Below are positions 6,764 to 15,907 of a stretch of 64,000 bases of DNA, piece by piece (the first letter of the stretch is position 1; every line of letters begins with the position of its first letter). The position numbers were made by a program, and so were the translations under genes. Below the pieces are notes generated by a model that saw only the letters and a list, made by a program, of their open reading frames with translations, had not been told where the DNA came from and did no database searches. This DNA is from Akkermansia muciniphila. GTDB lineage: Bacteria; Verrucomicrobiota; Verrucomicrobiia; Limisphaerales; BJHT01. The DNA lies in contig CAMAUZ010000002.1 of assembly GCA_945861535.1 (NCBI GenBank), forward strand, positions 1 through 64,000, given 5' to 3'.

Positions 6764-9112
6764 TTGCTCTGTGAAACAAGGCCTTTGTTGAGTGCTGCGA
6801 GTCTGGACGCCCTGATCGTCTGCCTGAGCGCGCTCGCTCCGGCGGTCGCGGGGGCGGTGGAGTTCCCGGCGCAAATCCCCCTGCTCGGTGCCGCCATCGT
6901 GCTCATGGCGCGCGACAACCGGCGCGTCGCGACGAAGCTTCCCGTGGTGGTTCTGGCACTCGCCGGCGTCTTCGTGGCCTTGTGCGCGGCGGCGTTTTTG
7001 CCGGCCTCGTGGCTCGGCGGCAGCGATGTCCGGCAGCAATTGACGGCGGCGCTGGACCTCGACCTCGGCGGTCAGGTGAGTCTGCAACCGTGGGTGACTT
7101 TGGAGTGCCTCCTCGTGCTCGGGGTGAATTTCGTGTGGGGCTACTTTCTCCTCACCCGCTCATGGAGCTGGGGACGCGCGCGAATCATGGCTGGTTTTTG
7201 CACCGTACTCGCCGTGCTGGCGGTGGTGTCGATCGTGTTTTTCGTGCATGGCTCGCGACCGCCCTTCTGGCCGGCCGCGCCGTTCGGCCCGTGCCCGAAC
7301 CGTAACGAAACAGGTTTCATCTTCGGACTCGCCGGTCTGATCAGCTTCTGTCTCGCGTTCCGCAAATCGAATCAAAAAGCCACTCAGCACGTGCTCTGGC
7401 TCGGCGTGTTCCTGCTGTTCGGCGTCGCGCTCACACTCAATCTCTCTCGCAGCGGCATCCTCATTCTGCTCGGCGGCCCGCTGCTGTGGCTCGTGGTCTG
7501 CGCAGTAACCAAACAAAAGCGCACGCCGGACGTGTTGCGGCTCGGAGTGGCGCTCGGGATGGTGGGCGTGCTGTTCCTGATCTTCGGCGGGAAAGCCGTG
7601 AGGCGATTCGGCGAGGTCGCGGAAACGCCCATGGCGGACTACCGGGTGGTGATTCAAAAAGACGCGCTTCAGCTAGTCCACCAGGCCTCACTGGTTGGCG
7701 TCGGCGCGGGTAATTTCGAGGCGATCTTTCCCTTCTTCCGCACGGCCTCGTGGAATGACAAGCGCGCGCTGCATCCCGAAAGCGACTGGGTGTGTCTCGC
7801 CGCCGAGCTGGGGTGGCTCGCCGTGCCCATCGCATGGGCGCTGCTGTTCTGGTGTGTGTGGCGTACGACCGCGACGCTCGGCCAGCGTGACGGCCCGCTG
7901 ATGCTCGGGGCCGGCGTGGGCGGATTTTGTCTCTTCGCGCACGGCTTCGCGGACATGAACGCCCATCGCATGGGAGCGGTCTGGCCGGTGCTATTGGTTC
8001 TCGCCGCAGGCCAGCCACGCCCGGCCGATGACATCGAGCGAGTTCCGCGGACGTGGTGGTGGCGCGGATTGCTTGTGGGTTTGGGTGCGCTGGTTTTGCT
8101 CGCGTGGGTCGGGCCGAGGTTTCAGTGGAATTATCCCGGCACCACGCTGCGCCGGCGTCTGGACACGGAGTTCACGGCGGCGGGCAAAGCGGGCGACTAT
8201 GTCAAGGCGCGACAACTCACTGAGCAATCTCTCAAGCTCACCCCGCTCGACTGGCGGCTGTATTTCCAGCGGGCCTGGGTCACGCTCGCCAGTCGCGGCG
8301 AGGTCAACGACGCGGTGCTCGACTTCGCCCGCGCCCGCGCACTCGAGCCGAATCTGCCGGACCTGCCGGTGCTCGAATTTCAATACTGGTGGGCCTTTGG
8401 CTGGCCGCAGCAAACCTCGCTCGCCTTGGAAGAATGTTTCCGTCGCGGCGGCTACACCGGCGCGATGTTTGATCACGTCTTTGCGCTTTGCCGACACGAC
8501 CCCGGACTGATTAGCGCACTGCTGGCCCCAGCCGCTCGTCAGCCAACAACCCAACTGCGCTACCTCCGCGATGCGCCGCCGGAGCTGTTCAAGGAAATGC
8601 TGCAACTCGTGGTCAGCCATCCGCTCTCGGAATGGTCGGACGAGCAACGCGTCACCCTCTTCCGCCTCTGGTCGGAGCACGCGGAGCGGACGCTGCTCCC
8701 GGACTATCTCGAAACTCATCCCGAAGAAATGCCGCACGCCTGGGCGGGATTGGCGCGTGCAAAAATGCAGGCCGGTCAGCACGAGGCCGCCGGCGAAGTG
8801 ATCGCCCGCTGGAGCAAGCCACCCAAGCTCCCCACGCTCGCTGCGGAAGAATCTCTGGCCCGCCTCCAGAACAAACTCCATCTCAACTCGGCCGACTGGG
8901 GAACGGTGTTCATCCTCGTTAATCGCCATCAAAACGAAGGGCGCATGGATGACGCCTTGCAGTTGCTCAGCAGCACCACCGAGCGCGCCAACGCGCCAAA
9001 CTATTTTCATTACCTGTCCTATCAGCTTCACGCCGGTCGCCGCGATTGGCCGGCCGCCAGCGCCGCCTGGCTCCGCTACGATGCTGGTCTGTTACGAACG
9101 GGGAGAAAGTGA
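6764..9112 (+). CDS. O-antigen ligase/polymerase-like membrane protein with C-terminal TPR region
   Basis: A 782-residue protein. Residues 1 to about 440 hold ten or more membrane helices with the Wzy_C/WaaL-type central region: LNLSRSGILILLGGP and, in the large periplasmic loop, VGVGAGNFEAIFPFF and LHPESDWVCLAAELG. From about 470 the chain is soluble and helical, with TPR-like repeats (for example DYVKARQLTEQSLKLTPLDWRLY). This WaaL-plus-TPR layout is common in enzymes that polymerise or ligate surface glycans. The start is uncertain: the frame opens with TTG at 6764, and no good ATG or ribosome site is visible. It lies far from the main polysaccharide locus but beside secreted-protein genes, so it might act in glycan attachment to exported proteins or in another polymer (inference). 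Confidence 0.75.
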   Translation: MLCETRPLLSAASLDALIVCLSALAPAVAGAVEFPAQIPLLGAAIVLMARDNRRVATKLPVVVLALAGVFVALCAAAFLPASWLGGSDVRQQLTAALDLDLGGQVSLQPWVTLECLLVLGVNFVWGYFLLTRSWSWGRARIMAGFCTVLAVLAVVSIVFFVHGSRPPFWPAAPFGPCPNRNETGFIFGLAGLISFCLAFRKSNQKATQHVLWLGVFLLFGVALTLNLSRSGILILLGGPLLWLVVCAVTKQKRTPDVLRLGVALGMVGVLFLIFGGKAVRRFGEVAETPMADYRVVIQKDALQLVHQASLVGVGAGNFEAIFPFFRTASWNDKRALHPESDWVCLAAELGWLAVPIAWALLFWCVWRTTATLGQRDGPLMLGAGVGGFCLFAHGFADMNAHRMGAVWPVLLVLAAGQPRPADDIERVPRTWWWRGLLVGLGALVLLAWVGPRFQWNYPGTTLRRRLDTEFTAAGKAGDYVKARQLTEQSLKLTPLDWRLYFQRAWVTLASRGEVNDAVLDFARARALEPNLPDLPVLEFQYWWAFGWPQQTSLALEECFRRGGYTGAMFDHVFALCRHDPGLISALLAPAARQPTTQLRYLRDAPPELFKEMLQLVVSHPLSEWSDEQRVTLFRLWSEHAERTLLPDYLETHPEEMPHAWAGLARAKMQAGQHEAAGEVIARWSKPPKLPTLAAEESLARLQNKLHLNSADWGTVFILVNRHQNEGRMDDALQLLSSTTERANAPNYFHYLSYQLHAGRRDWPAASAAWLRYDAGLLRTGRK

Positions 9113-9202
9113 CCGACCAAGTCACAGTCCGATGACATTGGAGTAACTTTCCGGCGGTCCTATTGTGAACCGCCTCTCACCGCCTAGAATGCCCCGCTTA
9201 TT

Positions 9203-10891
9203 ATGAACACGTCGTTACCTTCGGCCTCGCGGTTGCTCAAGCTGACCCTGATCGCGCTCTTTACCGTGACCAGCCTGGCCGGAACGCTTTATGGCGCCTA
9301 CCGCGGTTACACCCAGTGGCGGCAGGCCCGCCTGCTGAATCAGACCCGCGACCATCTCGCCCGCGCCGATCTCCGCCAGGCCGTGCTCACCATTCGTCAG
9401 GCCGTGCAGAATGACCCGAGTCACGTTCCCACCTGTCGCCTGATGGCCGACGTCGCCGAACGCGCCGGCTCGAGCGTGGCGGTGTTCTATCGCCAGCGAC
9501 TGGTGGAATTGCAGCCCGAGGTCACCACCAACCGTGTCATGCTAGCCAAGACCGCGCTGGCATTCGGTGACTCGCGCGTGGCGGAGAAGGCGCTGGCCGA
9601 CATTCCCGAGTCCGCGCGCCAGACGTTTGAGTTTCATTGGATGTCCGCGTTGTTGTGCATCCCGACGCATCGCGAACCGCAGGCGGAAACCCATCTCCTC
9701 GCCGCAATGCAACTCGCCCCGACCAATGTCGTGGCCCCGCTGAAGCTCGCGGCGCTCCGCCTGAAAGCGAACGACACCAACCGCCAGGAGCAGGCCCGCT
9801 CGCTCCTCCTCACCCTGCGCGCCAACCCGGCCGCGAAGTCCGACGCATTGCGCATGCTCACCGAGGATGCGGCTCGGCACGGTCGCGGCACCGTCGCGCT
9901 CGCGCATTCCGCTGAGCTGTTCAAAAGCTCCGAGGAATTCCGCGACAGCCTCCTGCGCCTCCAGGTGCTCCGGCAATTTCAGCGCGACGATTTCAGCGCG
10001 CTGCTGTTCCAGCTCAAGGCGCGGGCACACGAAAATCCCATGCAGGCCTTCGAGCTGACGCAGTGGCTGCGGGCCGCAGGCCAGGTGGACGACGCGGCGG
10101 CCTGGTTAAAGCAGGTGCCCGAGAATGTGCGACGCCAACTACCGCTCGCGCCCGTTGCGGCGGGAGCACTCGAACGCGCGGCGGATTGGAAGGGCCTGGA
10201 GAATTTCCTGCGCGACCAAAACTGGGCGCGCCGCGAGCCCGCCCGTCTCGCCTTCCTCACCCGCGCGTTGCGGGCACAGGACAACGAACGCGCCGCCGTC
10301 GTCGAGTGGCGCAAGGCCCTCAAGGCGGCGGACAAGGATCTGGCCGGCCTGCAGGAGCTGCTCGAAATGACCACGGCGTGGAATTGGGAGACCGAAACCC
10401 AGGAAGCTCTCTGGCAGGTGGTCAATAACTGGCCCAAGGAAAAAGGCGCGTTCCTTGCCCTGAGCACCCGGCTCACCAAGACCGGCAACACCGCCGGACT
10501 GCGAACGCTATTCAGCCGCGTGAACCAGTCCGAGCCGGATAATCTGGCGGTAAAAAACAATCTGGTGATGACCAGCCTGCTTCTGGACGGACGCGACAAG
10601 GCCAGCCACCAGAAGGCGCTCGAGTTATACGTAAGTGATCCGGCGAATCCCGTGTTCGTCTCGACTTACGGCTTCTCCCTCTATTTGCAGAAGAAAAGCA
10701 ACGAAGCCCTCGCCGCGTTTGCGAAACTGACCGCCGAGCAATTGCTGGAACCCAACGTCGCCGCCTACTACGGCCTCGTGTTGGTGGCCAACGGCCGGGC
10801 CGCCGAGGCCGGCAAGTTCCTGCAAGCCGCCCGGCAGGCAAAACTGCTGCCCGAGGAAACCGCGCTGCTCGCCCGCGCCAACGGTGTGTGA
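9203..10891 (+). CDS. Membrane-anchored TPR protein
   Basis: A 562-residue protein with one N-terminal membrane helix (LKLTLIALFTVTSLAGTLYG) and then an all-helical chain of degenerate TPR repeats. Clear ones include HLARADLRQAVLTIRQAVQN and the C-terminal PVFVSTYGFSLYLQKKSNEA. It is paralogous to the large TPR protein at 51008-53991: both share KNNL-V-LLL followed by the FVSTY-FSL signature and a final YYG-L-A-G repeat. The soluble part probably faces the periplasm. It follows an O-antigen-ligase/TPR gene by 90 bases. TPR proteins of this type act as scaffolds, in glycan export or PEP-CTERM systems among others; no partner can be named from sequence alone. Confidence 0.75.
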   Translation: MNTSLPSASRLLKLTLIALFTVTSLAGTLYGAYRGYTQWRQARLLNQTRDHLARADLRQAVLTIRQAVQNDPSHVPTCRLMADVAERAGSSVAVFYRQRLVELQPEVTTNRVMLAKTALAFGDSRVAEKALADIPESARQTFEFHWMSALLCIPTHREPQAETHLLAAMQLAPTNVVAPLKLAALRLKANDTNRQEQARSLLLTLRANPAAKSDALRMLTEDAARHGRGTVALAHSAELFKSSEEFRDSLLRLQVLRQFQRDDFSALLFQLKARAHENPMQAFELTQWLRAAGQVDDAAAWLKQVPENVRRQLPLAPVAAGALERAADWKGLENFLRDQNWARREPARLAFLTRALRAQDNERAAVVEWRKALKAADKDLAGLQELLEMTTAWNWETETQEALWQVVNNWPKEKGAFLALSTRLTKTGNTAGLRTLFSRVNQSEPDNLAVKNNLVMTSLLLDGRDKASHQKALELYVSDPANPVFVSTYGFSLYLQKKSNEALAAFAKLTAEQLLEPNVAAYYGLVLVANGRAAEAGKFLQAARQAKLLPEETALLARANGV

Positions 10892-10918
10892 CACGAACTG
10901 TGTTCGATACAGAATTGG

Positions 10919-11014
10919 AAACCACTAACCGGCACTAACCTGCACTAATAAGACAGAAAGCAATTAGCCCGATGAGTTATGTCAGTTTTTCCCATTAGTG
11001 CCGGTTAGTGGTTT
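10919..11014. repeat. Inverted repeat with 20-bp perfect arms (TTAGTG-type dispersed repeat)
   Basis: Arms at 10919-10938 and 10995-11014 (the right arm is TTAGTGCCGGTTAGTGGTTT) are exact reverse complements, separated by 56 bases. It fills most of the gap between the TPR gene and the protease gene. Similar CACTAA/TTAGTG words occur inside the Ser/Thr kinase gene near 61146-61266. It could fold as an RNA stem, but has no T-tract, so I do not call it a terminator. Confidence 0.75.
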
Positions 11015-11038
11015 GAACTCCCCTGCCAACTTCATCCT

Positions 11039-11992
11039 ATGCGTCTCAGATATTGTTTGCTGGCCGCCTGTCTTCTCTGTGTGACTCCCGCCCGCGCGAT
11101 AATCTTCTATGGTACGGGTGATCCGAGCTTCAACACCACCGCTCCCTCGGGCGGCCTTTTGGACAGCGGCTGGCAATATCAGGGAAGCTGGGGCGGTTCC
11201 CTCGGCACCGCCATCGCGCCGAACTACTTCGTCACCGCCAGGCACATCGGCGGCAGCGTCGGTGACACATTTACTTACAATGGCTCGACCTATCCGACCA
11301 CCGCTGTCTTTGATTCTCCCAACAGCGACCTCCGCATCTGGCAGGTCAATGGCACCTTTTCCAATTACGCGCCCATCTATCGCGACAACAGCGCCGGCAC
11401 GGTAGGCCAGAGTGCCGTCGTCTTCGGCCGCGGCACCCAGCGCGGCAGCGATGTCACGGTCAGTGGTCAACTCAAAGGCTGGACTTGGGGCACTACCGAT
11501 CAGGTCCAGCGCTGGGGGCAGAACATCGTGGACGGCGTGACCGCCGGTGGCGCGTCGCTCGGCAATCTGCTCCGCTTCGGCTTCAGCGCCTCGGGTGGAC
11601 CCAACGAAGCGCATATCAGCGGCGGCGACAGCGGCGGTGCGGTCTTTCTCCAGAGCAGCGGCGTGTGGAAACTGGCGGGCATCAGCTACGCCGTGGACGG
11701 TCATTTCAACTACACGGGCACGGATGGCCAGAGCTTCGACGCCGCGATCTTCGATGCGCGCGGACTCTACTTTGGCCAGGACGGAAGCTGGCAGCTCATC
11801 AGCGGGAGCAGCCCCGTCGAGAGTTCCTTCTACGCCACGAGCCTCGCCGACAATCTGACCTGGGTGGATGGTATCATCACCCCCGTCCCCGAGCCGGGCA
11901 TCACCGCGGGCCTTGGCGGCGTGGCCTGCATCATCCTTTTGACAATGGAATCCAATCGTCGCCGTCGGCGCGCCCCCTCATCCCGCTCCTGA
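11039..11992 (+). CDS. Exported trypsin-like serine protease with PEP-CTERM anchor
   Basis: A 317-residue protein: signal peptide (MRLRYCLLAACLLCVTPARA), protease domain, and PEP-CTERM tail. The chymotrypsin-fold triad is visible as H69 in YFVTARHIGG, D97 in NSDLRIWQ and S198 in GGDSGGAVF. The tail has VPEPG, a hydrophobic helix (ITAGLGGVACIILLTM) and an arginine cluster, and so should be processed by an exosortase. An exosortase gene begins 22 bases downstream on the same strand, which supports a functional pairing. The substrate is unknown. The start matches the signal peptide; no ribosome-binding site is evident. Confidence 0.9.
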   Translation: MRLRYCLLAACLLCVTPARAIIFYGTGDPSFNTTAPSGGLLDSGWQYQGSWGGSLGTAIAPNYFVTARHIGGSVGDTFTYNGSTYPTTAVFDSPNSDLRIWQVNGTFSNYAPIYRDNSAGTVGQSAVVFGRGTQRGSDVTVSGQLKGWTWGTTDQVQRWGQNIVDGVTAGGASLGNLLRFGFSASGGPNEAHISGGDSGGAVFLQSSGVWKLAGISYAVDGHFNYTGTDGQSFDAAIFDARGLYFGQDGSWQLISGSSPVESSFYATSLADNLTWVDGIITPVPEPGITAGLGGVACIILLTMESNRRRRRAPSSRS

Positions 11993-12014
11993 AACTGTCA
12001 GCCCGAATACGGCC

Positions 12015-12584
12015 ATGGAACCATGGATGGACCGGATGGACACTGATGGGAACAGAGAATCCTCCAAGCAGGCCTCGCCAAATAATGGTAGCCCCGTGTC
12101 GAAGTTTGCCTGGCGATTCGCGGGCTTCACTCTGGGATTCTACGCGCTCGCGCTAATCCCAGGCTGGGATGCGATGCTCGCGACTGGCCTGACGGCCCAC
12201 GCCCACCTCGGCGCACGCCTCCTCAATGGGTTCGGCGAGCCATGCCAAGTCTTCGGTAACAGCATCTGGTCCGCCAGTCATGGCATCACCGTGGAGCCGG
12301 GTTGTTCCGCCCTCGAATATCCCGCCTTTCTTTGCGCGGCGGTATTCTCGTTTCCGGCGCCTCTGGATCGGAAAGTCCCGGGGGCCTTGGCGGGAGTGGC
12401 GCTCCTGCTCGCGGCGAATCTGGTTCGCATCACGAGCTTGTATTGGATCGGAGTCCACTCTCCCGCGTTCTTCGACACCGCCCATCTGGTGCTGTGGCCG
12501 TGCCTGCTGGTGGTCCTCACCATCGGCATCGTCGCCGGCTGGCTCCACTGGATCCCCCCACGCCATGAGTTCCGCCGGGAATAG
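12015..12584 (+). CDS. Exosortase/archaeosortase-family transpeptidase, XrtH-like
   Basis: A 189-residue multi-spanning membrane protein. The exosortase catalytic set is present: C97 in VEPGCSALE, R138 in AANLVRITSL, and H157 in FFDTAHLVLWP. It is small, without an EpsI domain, and is followed by an overlapping gene for a membrane protein of the kind that accompanies exosortase H; together these favour the XrtH class. The enzyme cleaves C-terminal sorting signals of exported proteins at the inner membrane. The first 25 codons (MEPWMDRMDTDGNRES) look like a dispersed sequence, so the true start may be a GTG nearer VSKFAWRF. It follows a PEP-CTERM protease gene and precedes a surface protein gene with a variant C-terminal signal. 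Confidence 0.8.
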   Translation: MEPWMDRMDTDGNRESSKQASPNNGSPVSKFAWRFAGFTLGFYALALIPGWDAMLATGLTAHAHLGARLLNGFGEPCQVFGNSIWSASHGITVEPGCSALEYPAFLCAAVFSFPAPLDRKVPGALAGVALLLAANLVRITSLYWIGVHSPAFFDTAHLVLWPCLLVVLTIGIVAGWLHWIPPRHEFRRE

Positions 12585-13203
12585 GACTCTGTGGCGATTC
12601 CTGCTCTGCTTCGCGCTCACGTATGCGTTGCTGATTCTGCCGTGGCCGGGATTCCCCGCGGCTTACCACAGCTTCTTCCGGCTGCTGCTGCGCGCCGCCT
12701 TCGCGCCGGGGAATGGACCGCGGGAGCTGGGTTTCAACTCCTTGAAACCCGAGCACGGCCGCAGTCTTGTGCGCATCGAGATCACCAACCGCACCCTCAT
12801 GGCCCCGGATGGCTCCGGCCCGGTCAGAAACCTCGTGGTGGACACCGGAGGCTTCTGGCGGGCGACAGCCCTGCTCCTGGCCCTGATCGTTGTGACCCCC
12901 GTCGCATGGCGGCGACGCATCAGCGCGGTGTTGTCGGGCTGCCTGTGGCTGCATGGGGGCATCCTCCTCATCGTGGGCTTCTCGATCTGGAACGAATCGC
13001 GCCATGTCTCGCTCGTGCTGTTGTCGCCATTCTGGCAAACGCTCGCGGACCGGATCCAGCGGATGCTCCTTTCTGGGCTTAACCTCGCCGCCCCGGTCTT
13101 GCTCTGGATGCTGGTGACTTTCCGCCGCGAGGATTTCGCTGGCATGAAACTCTGGCTCCCCGGCGGTCTGGCATTCCCTCCAAACCCCGTTCGCCCGGGG
13201 TGA
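12565..13203 (+). CDS. Exosortase-associated membrane protein (XrtH partner-like)
   Basis: A 212-residue protein with about four membrane helices: LWRFLLCFALTYALLILPWP, TALLLALIVVTPVAW, AVLSGCLWLHGGILLIVGF and LNLAAPVLLWMLVTF. Between the first two lies an extracytoplasmic segment with GRSLVRIEITNRTL. The ATG at 12565 overlaps the exosortase gene by 20 bases, so the two are probably translated together. A small membrane protein in this position is typical of exosortase H loci; its biochemical role is not known. No catalytic motif is visible. Confidence 0.7.
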   Translation: MSSAGNRTLWRFLLCFALTYALLILPWPGFPAAYHSFFRLLLRAAFAPGNGPRELGFNSLKPEHGRSLVRIEITNRTLMAPDGSGPVRNLVVDTGGFWRATALLLALIVVTPVAWRRRISAVLSGCLWLHGGILLIVGFSIWNESRHVSLVLLSPFWQTLADRIQRMLLSGLNLAAPVLLWMLVTFRREDFAGMKLWLPGGLAFPPNPVRPG

Positions 13204-13260
13204 CCGGGCATGCCGAACGTCGGCGGCCTGGATTACTCGCCGATCCGCCAACCGCGTCCC

Positions 13261-14055
13261 TCACCCGGCGCATCGGCGGAGATGAAATGCCCCAAGACCG
13301 AGCAACAACGCGGCCGCAACCACCAAGCCCAGCAACGGGGAGGCCGGCACGGCGACGGGTGGGGAATAAGTAATCGAAAGGCTCGGCCGCAGGGCGGCGT
13401 TGGAATTTTCCCGCGCGGCAAATTGAGTCGCACTGGTGGCGGTCGTCTCGTCACCCAGAATCGCCCAGCCCTGATTCGTGGCCGGGTGATTCACCCACGC
13501 CTGCACATCGGCCACCAACTGCGGTGATGAGCCAAACGTCACCTTCGTCCCCACAGCCCCAAACGACGCGGTGGCGCTCGTGGCGGCCGCCAGATCTCCC
13601 CCCGCCGTCGTCCAGGTCTGGCCGCCCGTGCCGTAGAACCGGTGGCTCCAGGTCGCATCCCCGGTCTGCGCCGCCGCGCCGGTGCCCTGCGAACTGGACG
13701 ATCCCGCTTCGCCCCAGGACGCCAGGATTCGACGCAGCGTGCCATTCAGCGGCGCACTGCCCGGCTCGCGGGTGACGGACAAAACGAGCGAGACCGACGT
13801 CACGGTGGCGCCCGCGGGGATCGCCGTGACATCGAAATAGACCAATGCCCGCCGCACCGCACCACCATGCGGACCGGTCAGGCCCGCGAAGAAAACCGGT
13901 CCCGAGCCATTGCTGGCATTGGCATTGTCGGCCAGCAATGTGGTGTCGCGGGTCGGTGAAAGCTGCACCGTGGCCGCCTGCGCCTGCGCCGCGACGATGG
14001 CAAACCAGGCGGCAACCAACACAGCGAGGGATGGCACAAGGCGGAGAGATTTCAT
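13261..14055 (-). CDS. Exported DNRLRE-type surface protein with variant C-terminal sorting signal
   Basis: A 264-residue protein. The signal peptide is MKSLRLVPSLAVLVAAWFAI with cleavage near AQA. The main part resembles the DNRLRE/carbohydrate-binding-like surface module: TVQLSPTRDTTLL near its start, RRALVYFDVTAIPAG, ATVTSVSLVLSV, and a final strand SLSITYSPP. The tail, VPASP plus a hydrophobic helix (LLGLVVAAALLLGLGAF) and LRR, has the layout of an exosortase sorting signal but not the PEP consensus. It converges on the XrtH-like pair, a possible substrate-enzyme link (inference). I start at 14055 because the 70 upstream codons of the open frame carry no secretion signal. Confidence 0.7.
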   Translation of the reverse strand: MKSLRLVPSLAVLVAAWFAIVAAQAQAATVQLSPTRDTTLLADNANASNGSGPVFFAGLTGPHGGAVRRALVYFDVTAIPAGATVTSVSLVLSVTREPGSAPLNGTLRRILASWGEAGSSSSQGTGAAAQTGDATWSHRFYGTGGQTWTTAGGDLAAATSATASFGAVGTKVTFGSSPQLVADVQAWVNHPATNQGWAILGDETTATSATQFAARENSNAALRPSLSITYSPPVAVPASPLLGLVVAAALLLGLGAFHLRRCAG

Positions 14056-14368
14056 GACATTCAACGATTCAATGACCGGCTCGGACAGCCGTGAACCAAG
14101 CGCGCGCAATGCCGCGCCGAGAAGCGGCCTGTCCCAGCTGCCAATGATAGCCATTCCCGCCCTGTCACCAACGACGGCACCGTGACGATTTGGAAAAAAA
14201 CGCGGCGAACCAGCGCGCGAACCCGCGTCGAGAGTTATTCGCTCAAGCGAATGTCTGCGTTGCAAACATTGGACAATGGCCGCGGGCGGGCGCGGGGCGT
14301 ACCCATGAGTCTCAGCCGCCTGATGTGAGACAAAGGAGAACCCCCCGCCGGATCGGGCCGCTTTTCCT
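14056..14368. other. Intergenic spacer upstream of the surface-protein gene
   Basis: About 310 bases between the start of the minus-strand DNRLRE-type gene and the end of the exosortase-EpsI gene. It must contain the promoter of the former. The stretch GTTATTCGCTCAAGCGAATG (14231-14250) includes the small inverted pair ATTCGCT/AGCGAAT. I see no gene or terminator. Confidence 0.4.
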
Positions 14369-15907
14369 TCAGCGGATGATCAAGGTGCCCAACATTTCCC
14401 GCAGTGCGGCGATGGATTCCTCGCGGGTCACGGGACCCTCCACGGCGATTTCCAAAACTTGCTGCCCCAGATGTCGGCGACCGGCGCGGACGGCGGACAA
14501 GCGGCTGGCTTGGGTGCCGTCTTCGTGCGGGTCATCGGCGTGGGCGGAGGGCCGGTCTTCCCAGAGGCAGTAGAAGACAAAGAGCGTGCGGGAGCCGGAG
14601 CCAAACTCGTAGTGCCGGAAGGGCAGTTCGACGCCGTGGACGTGCATTCGGACGCGCTCATGCTCCGCACGGAGCTGGTGGCCGGTGCCGGGCAGGCAGA
14701 TGTCCGGCGTGTGGCCTTTGGCGAGTTGCGCGGAGTTTTTGCCCGGCTCCCAGCGCAGAAAAAACATCCGCCATTGATTGGCCCGCGCGTCGCTCCAGCT
14801 CACGCCGCGGCCCGTATCGCAGCGCAGCATGGCGCGCGCGGTGTCGCCGATTTCAATTTCGCCGAAGCCCGCTTGATTGGTCGGCCACGCGACAGTCCAG
14901 CGTGCGCTGGGCAGCGCGGCAGTTTCATGGCGGCGATACCAGCCTTCTGTTCCCGCTTCGGCCACGACCGCGAACCAGAGAAACAACAGCGCGGGCCGCC
15001 AGCCCAGCCACCGCGGATTCGTGCCCGCTGGCGTGCCCGCCGACGCGACCACTGGCACCGGACGCCACCCGCGCCGCAGCCACCAAGCCACGCCCCAGAG
15101 CAACGGCAGAACCATCGAGATCACCACCACGCCCGCGCCATCGTGTGCGCGATGCAGCGCCTCGAAGCCGTGCCGTGTCGCCACCCACACGAGGAAAAAA
15201 GTCCGGCTCACATTGGCAGGCAGCGCCAGCAAAAATCCCGCGACCACCAGCGCGAGGCGACGCCCGGCGTTGAACGCGTACAACTCACCGAGAAAGAGCG
15301 ACACCATCAGGGTCGTTTGCAGCGAGCGCACGCCGCTGCACGCCTCATCCACGCCCACCATGCCGGAGCTGACCTCGATGAGATTCCCATGCCGCAGGGC
15401 CGGGATGCTGGCGAGGCCCGCCAGATCGACCGTGACGCTCGCCACGCCGCGCATGAGATTTTGAATGATCGCCTGCTCGAACCCGACCGGCCACGGCACC
15501 GCGACCAGCAGGAAGAAAATCGGAAATGCGAAATGCCGTCGCCATGCCACGCCGCCCGTGGCCTGGAGCAACGCGAGCGTGACGCCCGTGAGCAGCAGCG
15601 CGTGCGTCCAGAGGATCAGCCGCCATTCCGGGTTCGCCTCCTCGATCAGCCGGACCGGCAGGAGCAGCGCCAGCAGCGCGCCAGCGAGCGCGATGGCCCC
15701 ATGCCCGCTCGTGGTCGTCACCGCCGGACGGCGTGGCCAACGCTGCCAGAGCAACCCGAGCGCGAGCGGCGGGACGATGAAACCGTAGCCGTACTGCGGA
15801 TTGATCGCCCAGTCCGAGCGCAGTTGGTTGAACAACTGCAACCAGACAACCGCGAGCACCACGCCGACCGGAACCAGTGCGGCGGGGGTCAACCGGGCAC
15901 CTCGCAT
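14369..15907 (-). CDS. Exosortase fused to EpsI domain
   Basis: A 512-residue protein. Residues 1-290 are the multi-spanning exosortase with its active residues: C190 in VDEACSGVRSLQ, R235 in PANVSRTFFL, and H255 in HRAHDGAG. Residues about 305-512 form a periplasmic EpsI-like domain (WRMFFLRWEPGKNS, HTPDICLPGTGH, FVFYCLWED). This fusion is the layout of polysaccharide-linked exosortases, and here the gene ends the long glycan operon. It overlaps the glycosyltransferase gene upstream by 19 bases. It likely processes PEP-CTERM proteins such as those at 4263 and 11039. It differs in size and domains from the second exosortase at 12015. Confidence 0.92.
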   Translation of the reverse strand: MRGARLTPAALVPVGVVLAVVWLQLFNQLRSDWAINPQYGYGFIVPPLALGLLWQRWPRRPAVTTTSGHGAIALAGALLALLLPVRLIEEANPEWRLILWTHALLLTGVTLALLQATGGVAWRRHFAFPIFFLLVAVPWPVGFEQAIIQNLMRGVASVTVDLAGLASIPALRHGNLIEVSSGMVGVDEACSGVRSLQTTLMVSLFLGELYAFNAGRRLALVVAGFLLALPANVSRTFFLVWVATRHGFEALHRAHDGAGVVVISMVLPLLWGVAWWLRRGWRPVPVVASAGTPAGTNPRWLGWRPALLFLWFAVVAEAGTEGWYRRHETAALPSARWTVAWPTNQAGFGEIEIGDTARAMLRCDTGRGVSWSDARANQWRMFFLRWEPGKNSAQLAKGHTPDICLPGTGHQLRAEHERVRMHVHGVELPFRHYEFGSGSRTLFVFYCLWEDRPSAHADDPHEDGTQASRLSAVRAGRRHLGQQVLEIAVEGPVTREESIAALREMLGTLIIR

